From Bacillota bacterium (GTDB taxonomy: Bacteria; Bacillota; Clostridia; Lachnospirales; Lachnospiraceae): a stretch of DNA of 19,264 bases. Below the pieces are notes generated by a model that was not told where the DNA came from, searched no databases, and saw only the letters and a list, made by a program, of their open reading frames with translations. Shown here one piece after another: positions 1 to 7,819 of the stretch. The DNA lies in NCBI GenBank assembly GCA_023421505.1, contig JAEZTJ010000073.1, positions 1-19,264 on the forward strand, in the 5' to 3' direction. The translations under genes were made by a program, and so were the position numbers. Numbering within the stretch: position 1 is the stretch's first letter; each line of letters starts with the position of its first letter.

Positions 1-48
1 TCACTAGGTTGGCAAGGATCTACTGCCATGGAAGCTGAACCTGCTTAG
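1..48 (+). CDS. Possible C-terminal tail of an upstream plus-strand gene (partial)
   Basis: Reading frame 1 is open from the window edge to a TAG at 46-48 and gives the tail SLGWQGSTAMEAEPA. Fifteen open codons could occur by chance. The composition looks coding-like, and the frame is followed by a weak hairpin with a T run near 73-93. No family can be assigned from so short a piece. If real, the gene would be convergent with the yfbR-like gene that ends at 96. Confidence 0.25.
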   Translation, partial: SLGWQGSTAMEAEPA

Positions 49-72
49 TTTATAAAACACTAAAAAATGATA

Positions 73-93
73 TAGGGATAGTCTGCCCTTTTT
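73..93 (+). terminator. Weak candidate terminator
   Basis: AGGG (74-77) can pair with CCCT (86-89) across an 8-nt loop, followed by a run of five T. The stem is only four base pairs, so this is a weak call. It would serve a plus-strand gene ending at 48 and lies directly beside the stop codon of the convergent yfbR-like gene. Confidence 0.25.
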
Positions 94-95
94 GG

Positions 96-704
96 CTACC
101 CGAAAGGTTTTGTTTCATAGTAATCATTTAATTCATCTAAAGTCTTATCATACGATGGCAGGAAATCCTTCATAAATATATTGACTTCCTCTGATTTCAT
201 ATCAATCAGAATTTTTCTGATTGATTCTTCGGCTCTGATAAATTCCGTATTACCAGCCTTTCGCTCCTGAATACACTTAATTAAAGCAGACAGCTTATCA
301 GCAGCCTTTAAAAGCTTCCATAAATATACTTCGTCCTCTTTCTGAAAGAATATGGAAGTATAGCTTTCTCGTAAATCCTCCGGCAGCATGGATAGCAAAC
401 GCTCAGCGGCTGCATTTTCAACTGCCTTAAAGGCCCCTTGTATATTCTCATTAAAATATTTAATTGGTGTAGGCATATCTCCGGTAATAATTTCTGTTGC
501 GTCATGATAAATACCAATCAGCGCTGCCTTTTCTGCATTAATATGGTTACCCAGCCTTTCGTTACTAATAACTGCCAAAGCATGGGCTATAATACTTACC
601 TCCAGAGAATGTTCACTGATATTTTCTGAAAGAGAATTACGCATAAGTGCCCAGCGTTCAATCAACTTCATTCTTGATATCATTGCATAAAAACCGTACT
701 CCAT
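96..704 (-). CDS. yfbR: 5'-deoxynucleotidase, YfbR-like HD-domain protein
   Basis: HD-domain phosphohydrolase of 202 residues, close to the length of E. coli YfbR and similar along its whole length (SRMKLIERWALMRN, SENISEHSLEV, YHDATE, GDMPTPIKYFN). The metal-binding residues are visible: His32 in SEHS, His67-Asp68 in YHDATE, and an Asp in AADKLSAL. The family removes the 5' phosphate from deoxynucleoside monophosphates in the cytoplasm and helps balance dNTP pools. I chose the ATG at 704 because GGAGG lies five bases upstream. A longer reading from 749 would translate repeat DNA upstream and put a cysteine- and tryptophan-rich stretch before the conserved start. A possible 25-codon upstream frame ends one base before this ATG, so translation may be coupled. 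The function is well supported; the physiological role here is inferred. Confidence 0.92.
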   Translation of the reverse strand: MEYGFYAMISRMKLIERWALMRNSLSENISEHSLEVSIIAHALAVISNERLGNHINAEKAALIGIYHDATEIITGDMPTPIKYFNENIQGAFKAVENAAAERLLSMLPEDLRESYTSIFFQKEDEVYLWKLLKAADKLSALIKCIQERKAGNTEFIRAEESIRKILIDMKSEEVNIFMKDFLPSYDKTLDELNDYYETKPFG

Positions 705-705
705 A

Positions 706-783
706 TTAACCTCCATCTGCCACCAAACCTGCGAATTTGGGCAGCGCACAAATTTGCCGATTGAAAAATCTTTGATTTTTCAA
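706..783 (-). CDS. Possible 25-residue leader peptide before yfbR
   Basis: A TTG codon at 781-783 has GGAGG five bases upstream (789-793). The frame runs 25 codons and stops at a TAA (706-708) that overlaps the yfbR ribosome-binding site, one base before the yfbR ATG. It reads through the dispersed repeat at 711-770 and includes the stretch NRQICALPKFAGLVADGG. The second repeat copy at 10.24-10.30 kb does not keep an equivalent frame with a start, which argues against a conserved peptide. It may be only a by-product of the repeat. Confidence 0.3.
   Translation of the reverse strand: MKNQRFFNRQICALPKFAGLVADGG
711..770 (-). repeat. Dispersed 60-bp upstream repeat, copy 1
   Basis: This stretch aligns without gaps to 10241-10300. 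The 46 bases at 725-770 match 10255-10300 at 42 positions, while the part nearest the ribosome-binding site is looser. Both copies have the same orientation relative to the following gene and end in its GGAGG site. The core contains a short inverted repeat, AATTTG...CAAATT. Here the repeat is followed by a hairpin (761-783) that copy 2 lacks. Confidence 0.8.
761..783. repeat. Perfect 10-bp inverted repeat beside repeat copy 1
   Basis: TTGAAAAATC and GATTTTTCAA form a ten-base-pair stem with a three-base loop. On the minus strand it lies in the leader of yfbR and would include the candidate TTG start of the leader peptide. It has no T run on the minus strand, so it is not a standard terminator. 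Confidence 0.6.
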
Positions 784-824
784 CCTATCCTCCGCAGTAT
801 ATAGATAGCTCAGTAATATGTAAA

Positions 825-914
825 TATCGTGCTGCGTCAAGCTCTTAACACAGGCACGATACTCCAAAATGTTCCGTCAATTAATTAACTGTAATTCCTT
901 GATTTACAGTTAAT
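825..914. other. Two hairpins between uvrA and yfbR
   Basis: TATCGTGC (825-832) pairs with GCACGATA (854-861), and ATTAACTGTAA (884-894) pairs with TTACAGTTAAT (904-914). Both stems are perfect. They lie downstream of uvrA on the minus strand. The second is followed on that strand by an AT-rich TTAATTAATT stretch rather than a clean T run, so it could be a weak terminator for uvrB-uvrA. Nothing else recognisable was seen between 784 and 997. Confidence 0.4.
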
Positions 915-997
915 CTTATCTTTAACCATAACTCAATTGTCATAAACCTTGCAGATTATACTTTATCATAAACAACTTACTAATATATTATCTTTCT

Positions 998-3835
998 CTA
1001 GCTATTCTGCAGATATTTTTTAACATACTTACCGGTATAAGATTTATCATTTTCAGCCACTTCCTCAGGTGTTCCCTGTGCAATTACAGTTCCACCCTTA
1101 TCTCCGCCCTCCGGACCAATATCAATGATATAGTCTGCCGTCTTTATAACATCCAGATTATGCTCAATGACAACAACCGTATTACCGCTTTCGGAGAAAC
1201 GTTTCAGTATCTCGATCAGCTTATGAACATCAGCAAAATGCAAACCGGTAGTAGGTTCGTCCAAAATATATATGGTCTTACCCGTGCTTCGCTTACTTAA
1301 CTCAGTAGCAAGCTTAATTCTTTGTGCTTCACCACCTGAAAGCGATGTAGAAGGATGTCCGAGACGTAGATACGATAATCCAACATCAAATAAGGTCTCT
1401 ATTTTTCTCTTTATGGATGGTACATTTTCAAAGAAATGTACTGCCTCCTCTATGGTCATATCCAAAACCTCGTAGATATTCTTACCTTTATAACGAACCT
1501 CGAGCGTTTCCCGATTATATCGTTTACCGCCGCAGACCTCACAGGGGACATAAATATCAGGCAAGAAATTCATCTCAATTTTAATAATACCATCACCGCT
1601 ACAAGCTTCACAACGGCCTCCTTTTATATTAAAACTGAAGCGGCCCTTAGAATAGCCTCTCATTTTTGCATCCTGAGTAGCTGCGAATAAATCTCTGATC
1701 TGGTCAAAGACTCCAGTATAGGTAGCAGGGTTTGACCTGGGTGTACGTCCTATCGGTGACTGATCGATATTAATTACCTTATCAAGCTGTTCTATACCGA
1801 GCATCTTCTCATGCCTTCCGGGAATACAATGGGCACGGTTTAGATCTCTGGCTAGGCGCTTATATAGTATCTCAGTAATTAAGGAACTTTTTCCAGAGCC
1901 AGATACTCCAGTAATACAGGTTAAAATACCTAGCGGTATATCTACATTAATATTTTTCAAATTATTTTCTGTTGCCCCGAGAATAGACAGAAAGGCTGTT
2001 GGCTGCCTTCTCATACTGGGTACTGGAATTTTAATTCTACCGCTTAAATAAGCACCGGTCACTGATTCTTTAACCTTCATAATCTGCTTTGCAGTACCAG
2101 CTGCAACCACCTTACCGCCATGTTCTCCTGCTCCGGGACCGATATCAACAATATAGTCTGCCGCGAACATCGTATCTTCATCATGCTCCACGACAATTAA
2201 TGTGTTGCCTAAGTTCTTTAAATTATTCAAGGTCTTTAATAGCTTATCATTATCCCGTTGATGTAAACCGATGCTAGGTTCATCCAAAATGTATGCCACA
2301 CCAACAAGACCCGATCCAATTTGCGTTGCCAGTCGAATTCTCTGCGCCTCGCCGCCGGACAAGGTTCCGGTAGCCCTAGCTAAGGTCAAATAGTCCAGAC
2401 CAACATCAATTAGAAAGTTAATTCTTGATTTAATTTCTTTTAATACTAGTTCACCAATCTTTAACTGCATGGAGGTAAGCTGTAAATCTCTCATAAAGGC
2501 TGCAATTTCTCTTATGGAATCTTCCGTCACGTCAGTGATATTCCTGTCACCAACCGTTACCGCCAGTGCTTCCTTCTTCAGTCTCTTACCATTACATTCC
2601 TTACAGGGAGTTGTTCTCATAAAGCTTTCATATTCCTGCTTCACTGCCTCTGACCCTGTTTCACGATATCGACGCTCTATATTCCGAAGTAGTCCTTCAA
2701 AGGCTACATCATATACACCTACGCCCCTCTGGCCGCGGTAGTGTACCTTAACCGATTTGCCGTTTGTTCCATGGATGAACATATGGCGTATCTCTTCAGA
2801 TAGCTGGTTATAGGGAGCTTCTAAATCAAAATGATATTCCTTGGCGAGTGCCTCCAAAATACATCTGGTATAGCTGCCCTTATCTCCGGCAGACTGCCAG
2901 CCCGGTGCAGCAATTGCACCGTCTATCAAACTTTTATCCTGATCGGGTATCAATAAATCCTCATCAAATTCCATCTTAACACCAAGTCCGTGACATTCCG
3001 GACAGGCACCAAAAGGATTATTAAAGGAGAATATTCTTGGCTCGATCTCATCAATACTGATACCGCAATCAGGGCATGCAAAGTTCTGACTGAAGGTCAA
3101 TTGCTCCCCATCTATAATGTCAACATATAAGAGTCCTTCTGCAAGCTTTAATACACTTTCAATGGAGTCAGTAAGTCTTTTCTCGATCCCAGCCTTTACA
3201 ATCAGACGATCTACGATAATTTCAATATTATGTTTGTTATTCTTCTCCAGCTTAATTTCTTCGGTCAGCTCGTAAAAATTACCATCAACCCTTACTCTTA
3301 CATAGCCACTCTTCTTTGCCTGTTCAAACAGCTTTACATGCTCTCCCTTACGTCCTCTTACAACGGGGGCTAAAAGTTGAAGCTTCGTTCCCTGCGGCAG
3401 ACTCATAATTTCATCCACCATCTGATCGACAGTCTGCTTTTTAATCTCCTTACCGCACTGCGGGCAGTGAGGAATACCTATTCTCGCATAAAGAAGACGT
3501 AAATAATCATAAATCTCTGTTACTGTTCCAACCGTAGACCTGGGATTTCGATTCGTTGATTTTTGGTCAATGGAGATTGCCGGTGGCAGACCCTCTATGC
3601 TTTCTACATTCGGTTTCTCCATCTGTCCCAAGAACTGCCTTGCATAGGAGGATAACGATTCCATATACCGTCTCTGGCCTTCCGCATAAATCGTATCAAA
3701 AGCCAGGGAGGATTTACCAGACCCACTAAGTCCGGTTAGTACTACAAATTGATCTCTCGGTATATCCACACTGATATCTTTAAGGTTATTTTCTCTTGCA
3801 CCTCTGATTTTAATATAATTTTTCTTTTCTGACAT
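998..3835 (-). CDS. uvrA: UvrABC excinuclease subunit A
   Basis: Full-length UvrA of 945 residues, the usual size for the short class. It is the damage-sensing ATPase of nucleotide excision repair; its dimer loads UvrB at lesions. Two ABC-type ATPase modules are visible: Walker A GLSGSGKSS at residues 35-43 with signature TLSGGEAQRI and Walker B YILDEPSIGLH, then Walker A GVSGSGKSS with signature SLSGGEAQRI and YILDEPTTGLH. Zinc-binding cysteine pairs occur in CPQCGKE, CPDCG...CPECHG and the CEACSGDG...CEVCGGKRYN module of the second half. AGGTG lies five bases before the ATG. The gene follows uvrB by 85 bases in the same direction without an obvious promoter between them, so the two are probably one operon. 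No truncation or missing key residue was seen. Confidence 0.98.
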   Translation of the reverse strand: MSEKKNYIKIRGARENNLKDISVDIPRDQFVVLTGLSGSGKSSLAFDTIYAEGQRRYMESLSSYARQFLGQMEKPNVESIEGLPPAISIDQKSTNRNPRSTVGTVTEIYDYLRLLYARIGIPHCPQCGKEIKKQTVDQMVDEIMSLPQGTKLQLLAPVVRGRKGEHVKLFEQAKKSGYVRVRVDGNFYELTEEIKLEKNNKHNIEIIVDRLIVKAGIEKRLTDSIESVLKLAEGLLYVDIIDGEQLTFSQNFACPDCGISIDEIEPRIFSFNNPFGACPECHGLGVKMEFDEDLLIPDQDKSLIDGAIAAPGWQSAGDKGSYTRCILEALAKEYHFDLEAPYNQLSEEIRHMFIHGTNGKSVKVHYRGQRGVGVYDVAFEGLLRNIERRYRETGSEAVKQEYESFMRTTPCKECNGKRLKKEALAVTVGDRNITDVTEDSIREIAAFMRDLQLTSMQLKIGELVLKEIKSRINFLIDVGLDYLTLARATGTLSGGEAQRIRLATQIGSGLVGVAYILDEPSIGLHQRDNDKLLKTLNNLKNLGNTLIVVEHDEDTMFAADYIVDIGPGAGEHGGKVVAAGTAKQIMKVKESVTGAYLSGRIKIPVPSMRRQPTAFLSILGATENNLKNINVDIPLGILTCITGVSGSGKSSLITEILYKRLARDLNRAHCIPGRHEKMLGIEQLDKVINIDQSPIGRTPRSNPATYTGVFDQIRDLFAATQDAKMRGYSKGRFSFNIKGGRCEACSGDGIIKIEMNFLPDIYVPCEVCGGKRYNRETLEVRYKGKNIYEVLDMTIEEAVHFFENVPSIKRKIETLFDVGLSYLRLGHPSTSLSGGEAQRIKLATELSKRSTGKTIYILDEPTTGLHFADVHKLIEILKRFSESGNTVVVIEHNLDVIKTADYIIDIGPEGGDKGGTVIAQGTPEEVAENDKSYTGKYVKKYLQNS

Positions 3836-3920
3836 TGTTTCACCTATTCTAGATTATCTTAGTCGTAAAATAATCTTTATTAAATGTAAATTTAACTTCT
3901 GCTTCATTCGGTCTACCGCT

Positions 3921-5915
3921 TTATTTATCGTTCATCTCCTGCAGCTGCTTCTTGAGTTCAATTAGCTTATCTCTAAGCTCAGCAGCCAATTCAAAGTTAA
4001 GCTCTGCGGCAGCCGTATGCATCTGCTGGGTTATCTTTTTCAGCAATACTTCAAGCTCCTGACGGGACATGGATTCTAAATCCTTCTCCATCTCCTTAAT
4101 ATTTACTTCTGCTTTCTTAGAAATGCTGATCAGATCACGTACCTTCTTCTTGATGGTGGTCGGTGTGATACCATTTGCCTCGTTATAAGCCTGTTGAATC
4201 TGTCTTCTTCGATTTGTCTCAGAGATAGCACGCTGCATGGAGTCCGTCATCCGGTCTGCATACATGACTACATGTCCATCTGCATTACGGGCAGCTCTAC
4301 CGATTGTCTGAATCAGAGAGGTTTCTGACCTTAGAAAACCTTCCTTATCCGCATCGAGTATCGCTACCAGTCCAACCTCAGGTATATCAAGGCCTTCACG
4401 CAGGAGATTGATACCTACTAGTACATCAAATACGTCCATACGCATATCTCTTATGATTTCGGATCTCTCCAGTGTATCAATATCCGAATGCAGATACTTC
4501 ACACGTATTCCAACCTCTCTTAAATAAGAAGTAAGATCCTCTGCCATCTTCTTCGTCAGCGTTGTAACAAGTACTTTATTCTTTTTATCAAGCTCTTTAT
4601 GAATTTCACCAAGAAGATCATCAATCTGACCATTTACCGGTCTTACCGATACCTCCGGATCGAGAAGCCCAGTCGGTCTGATTACCTGTTCCGTCCTTAG
4701 TAATTCATGATCACTTTCATAAACAGAGGGCGTCGCTGATACAAATAATATCTGACTGATTTTACTCTCAAATTCCGTAAAATTAAGCGGTCTGTTATCA
4801 AGTGCCGACGGCAGTCTAAATCCAAAATCTACTAAAGTTGTCTTTCTCGAACGGTCTCCTGCAAACATTCCCCGAATCTGTGGTAAGGTAATATGAGACT
4901 CATCAACAATAATTAGAAAATCCTCCGGAAAATAATCCATCAGTGTGTGGGGCGGACAGCCCGGCTCTAATCCGGTAAGATGTCTCGAGTAATTCTCAAT
5001 ACCGGAACAAAAGCCGGTTTCCCGAAGCATCTCAATATCAAAATTGGTTCGTTCCGATATTCTCTGTGCTTCTAGAAGCTTGTCTTCACTTTTAAAATAT
5101 TTTACCCGCTCAATCAGTTCTTCCTCAATATTCAGAATTGCCCCTTCAAGCTTATCCGGGGATACAACATAGTGCGAGGCTGGGAATATTGCAATATGCC
5201 CTAGATTTTCTTTCATCTCACCGGTCAATGTGTCAATCATCAGAATTCTTTCAACCTCATCGCCAAAGAATTCTACTCTTACTGCTAAATCTCCGGAATA
5301 AGCAGGAAAGATCTCAACTACATCCCCTCTTACACGAAAGGTTCCTCTCTTAAAATCCATGTCGTTACGGTCATATTGTATCTCGATCAGCTTCTTTAAT
5401 ACCTCATCCCGGTCCTTTATCATTCCCGGCCTTAGGGAAATTACCATATTCTGATAATCAATCGGGCTTCCTAAGCCGTAGATACAGGATACACTGGCTA
5501 CGATAATAACATCGTTACGTTCAGATAAGGATGCTGTTGCAGAATGCCTCAGCTTATCAATCTCATCATTGATTGAGGAATCCTTCTCTATATAAGTATC
5601 TGTGGAAGGAACATAGGCTTCCGGCTGATAGTAGTCATAATAACTAACAAAATATTCTACCGCATTCTCCGGGAAGAATTCCTTAAATTCACCATACAGC
5701 TGCGCTGCCAATGTTTTATTATGTGCTATAATTAGTGTTGGTTTTTGAATTTGGGAAATGATATTTGCCATGGTAAAGGTCTTACCCGAACCGGTAACAC
5801 CCAGTAAGGTCTGACATTGATTACCTTTGTTAAAGCCATCCACCAGAGCCTTAATCGCTTCCGGCTGATCTCCTGTCGGCTGATATTCCGAAACCAGTTT
5901 AAACTCCATATCCAT
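3921..5915 (-). CDS. uvrB: UvrABC excinuclease subunit B
   Basis: Full-length UvrB, 664 residues. It is the DNA-loading helicase-like subunit that verifies damage after UvrA and recruits UvrC. Visible features in order: the N-terminal YQPTGDQPEAI, Walker A GVTGSGKT at 39-46, the tyrosine-rich beta-hairpin YFVSYYDYYQPEAYVPSTD, the DESH box (IIVDESHITLPQ), the C-terminal helicase motifs (GINLLREGLDIPE, QTIGRAARN) and a UVR domain near the C-terminus (ELNFELAAELRDKLIELKK) that contacts UvrC. Two ATG codons lie close together at the start; the first has GGAGG four bases upstream and is taken here, although starting at the second (residue 3) would also fit. It leads the uvrB-uvrA operon and has its own promoter at 6017-6045. 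Confidence 0.98.
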   Translation of the reverse strand: MDMEFKLVSEYQPTGDQPEAIKALVDGFNKGNQCQTLLGVTGSGKTFTMANIISQIQKPTLIIAHNKTLAAQLYGEFKEFFPENAVEYFVSYYDYYQPEAYVPSTDTYIEKDSSINDEIDKLRHSATASLSERNDVIIVASVSCIYGLGSPIDYQNMVISLRPGMIKDRDEVLKKLIEIQYDRNDMDFKRGTFRVRGDVVEIFPAYSGDLAVRVEFFGDEVERILMIDTLTGEMKENLGHIAIFPASHYVVSPDKLEGAILNIEEELIERVKYFKSEDKLLEAQRISERTNFDIEMLRETGFCSGIENYSRHLTGLEPGCPPHTLMDYFPEDFLIIVDESHITLPQIRGMFAGDRSRKTTLVDFGFRLPSALDNRPLNFTEFESKISQILFVSATPSVYESDHELLRTEQVIRPTGLLDPEVSVRPVNGQIDDLLGEIHKELDKKNKVLVTTLTKKMAEDLTSYLREVGIRVKYLHSDIDTLERSEIIRDMRMDVFDVLVGINLLREGLDIPEVGLVAILDADKEGFLRSETSLIQTIGRAARNADGHVVMYADRMTDSMQRAISETNRRRQIQQAYNEANGITPTTIKKKVRDLISISKKAEVNIKEMEKDLESMSRQELEVLLKKITQQMHTAAAELNFELAAELRDKLIELKKQLQEMNDK

Positions 5916-6016
5916 AATCCCTCCATTCAGAACTCTATCATTTATTAAAATATAGTTCCTAGTCGTGTCTTAACCCTTACTGATAAAATTTACTAGTACC
6001 TCTTTGAATGTTAGTA

Positions 6017-6045
6017 ATTATAGCACAGGCATAATGTAAAATCAA
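6017..6045 (-). promoter_or_regulatory. Promoter of uvrB-uvrA
   Basis: On the minus strand, TTGATT (6040-6045) is followed by a 17-base spacer and a perfect TATAAT (6017-6022), with a TGn extended -10. The start site would fall about 95 bases before the uvrB ATG. Confidence 0.65.
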
Positions 6046-6053
6046 TACATTTT

Positions 6054-6067
6054 CGAATGTTTGTTCT
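6054..6067. promoter_or_regulatory. Candidate LexA (SOS) box upstream of uvrB
   Basis: CGAATGTTTGTTCT matches eight of the ten fixed positions of the Bacillus-type LexA box (CGAAC-N4-GTTCG) and lies eight bases upstream of the -35 of the uvrB promoter. uvrB-uvrA belongs to the SOS regulon in many Firmicutes. The box sits upstream of the promoter instead of overlapping it and lacks perfect symmetry, so this is a moderate call. Confidence 0.4.
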
Positions 6068-6079
6068 GCTGTCACAAGA

Positions 6080-7819
6080 CTATTTTAAAACAGCAAACTG
6101 GCTATGATAAAGGTCAGCGTAAAAACCGCCTTTTTTAAGCAGTTCTTCATGGCTGCCCTGTTCGATAACCTGCCCATGATTTAGTACTAGAATAAGATCC
6201 GCTTCTTTAATGGTAGATAGTCGATGTGCTACAATAAAGCTTGTTCGGCCTTCCATCAGCTTTGCAAAGGCCTTCTGAATTTTAATCTCAGTACGGGTAT
6301 CAATATTACTCGTTGCTTCGTCAAGAATCAGCAGCTTGGGCTTCATCAGCATAACTCTGGCTATACAAAGAAGCTGCTTCTGTCCTTGTGATATGTTTCC
6401 TCCGTCCTCTGAAAGAACCGTATCATAGCCTTTTGGAAGACGTTTGATAAAGCTGTGGGCATAGGCTTCCTTGGCAGCACTAATAATTTCTTCTTCGGTT
6501 GCCTCCTCCCTGCCGTAAGCAATATTTTCTCTTACAGTTCCTTGAAACAGCCAGGTATCCTGAAGAACCATTCCGTACATGCTTCTCAGTGCTCTTTTCT
6601 TTATTTTCTTAATGTCGATTTCATTTACTTTGATTTCTCCTTTTTGCACCTCATAAAAACGCATCAAAAGATTGATTATTGTGGTCTTTCCGCTTCCGGT
6701 CGGCCCAACGATTGCTACCCTCTGCCCTGGCTTAACAGACAAGCTGAAATTTTGAATTAACGGTATATCATTATCATAAGAAAAATTAATATTCTCAAAG
6801 GATATTTCTCCTTTTCCTACAGGTTCTCTAAATAGATCACTATCCTCGTCCTCAGGAAGCTCATCAAGCAGTGCAAATACTCTCTGCGCCGAAGCAAGTG
6901 CAGCCTGCAGCTCAGTGATAACCCCGGAAATTTCATTAAAGGGCTTTGTATATTGATTCGAGTAGGCTAAGAAGCTTGTGAGCTGTCCGATGGAAATTCT
7001 ACCATTAATCGCTGTGATTGCCCCAAATATGCCAACTGCTGCATATACAATTCCGTTAACAAATCTGGTACAGGGATTGGTAAGTGCGGAATAGAATTGA
7101 GCCATTACGCCACATCCATAAAGCCTCTGGTTGATTTCTGTAAATCTTTCCTCAGCCCTGTTCTCGTAAGAGAATAATTTAACCAGCTTCTGATTTCCGA
7201 TCATTTCTTCAATTAATCCGCTCATCTCGCCTTTAATTTTTGACTGTTCACTGAATTTATGATATACCCGTTTTGAGATAAAAGCTGCTACAAATAAAGA
7301 TAATGGAGTAAGCAGGATAACGATAAGCCCTATCCTTACATCAATGGAGAGCATAAAGAATATCGTACCGAGGATGGTTACAAGACCGGTAAAGAGCTGT
7401 GCGAAGCCCTGCAATAGACCATCGGATACCGCATCAATATCATTAATCATCCTGTTTATGATACTTCCGTGTGAATTCTGATCAATATATTTTAGCGGTA
7501 CTTTGTTAAGCTGGCGGTAGACCTGCGTTCTCAAATCCTTTATCGTCCTATAGGTGATCCGGTTAGTATGAAAGGTCATCAACCACCCGAATAACGCACT
7601 TCCTAAAATAGCTGCCGAAAGTTGTATTAAAATCTCACTTATTTTTTCGTAATTTACCGCATTCTTACCTACTATATAATCTACAGCCCTGCCAATTAGG
7701 ATCGGTGTAATTAAGGACAGGGTTACACTGAATATGGCAAAGACTAGGGAAAATATCATGGAAATCCGGTATGGTCTGGTGTAGCTTAAAAGTCTTTTCA
7801 GAGTAGATTTATTTTTCAT
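6080..7819 (-). CDS. ABC exporter half-transporter with intact ATP site
   Basis: A 579-residue fusion of a six-helix exporter membrane domain (about residues 1-310) and an ATP-binding domain (about 335-579). The nucleotide-binding motifs are complete: Walker A GPTGSGKTT, signature ISQGQKQ, Walker B LLILDEATSNID with the catalytic Glu, and H-loop IVAHRLSTI. It overlaps the end of the preceding gene by 11 bases, with GGAGG 12 bases before the ATG, which suggests translational coupling. Together the two resemble heterodimeric exporters of the BmrC/BmrD and TM287/288 type, which often export drugs or lipid-like molecules. The substrate cannot be read from the sequence, and no MarR-type regulator is adjacent. 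Confidence 0.9.
   Translation of the reverse strand: MKNKSTLKRLLSYTRPYRISMIFSLVFAIFSVTLSLITPILIGRAVDYIVGKNAVNYEKISEILIQLSAAILGSALFGWLMTFHTNRITYRTIKDLRTQVYRQLNKVPLKYIDQNSHGSIINRMINDIDAVSDGLLQGFAQLFTGLVTILGTIFFMLSIDVRIGLIVILLTPLSLFVAAFISKRVYHKFSEQSKIKGEMSGLIEEMIGNQKLVKLFSYENRAEERFTEINQRLYGCGVMAQFYSALTNPCTRFVNGIVYAAVGIFGAITAINGRISIGQLTSFLAYSNQYTKPFNEISGVITELQAALASAQRVFALLDELPEDEDSDLFREPVGKGEISFENINFSYDNDIPLIQNFSLSVKPGQRVAIVGPTGSGKTTIINLLMRFYEVQKGEIKVNEIDIKKIKKRALRSMYGMVLQDTWLFQGTVRENIAYGREEATEEEIISAAKEAYAHSFIKRLPKGYDTVLSEDGGNISQGQKQLLCIARVMLMKPKLLILDEATSNIDTRTEIKIQKAFAKLMEGRTSFIVAHRLSTIKEADLILVLNHGQVIEQGSHEELLKKGGFYADLYHSQFAVLK

Noticed and set aside
702..749. Longer yfbR reading from 749 with 15 extra residues
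   Set aside because: The extra codons lie in the dispersed repeat, there is no ribosome-binding site before that ATG, and the ATG at 704 has a well-placed GGAGG and matches the family start.
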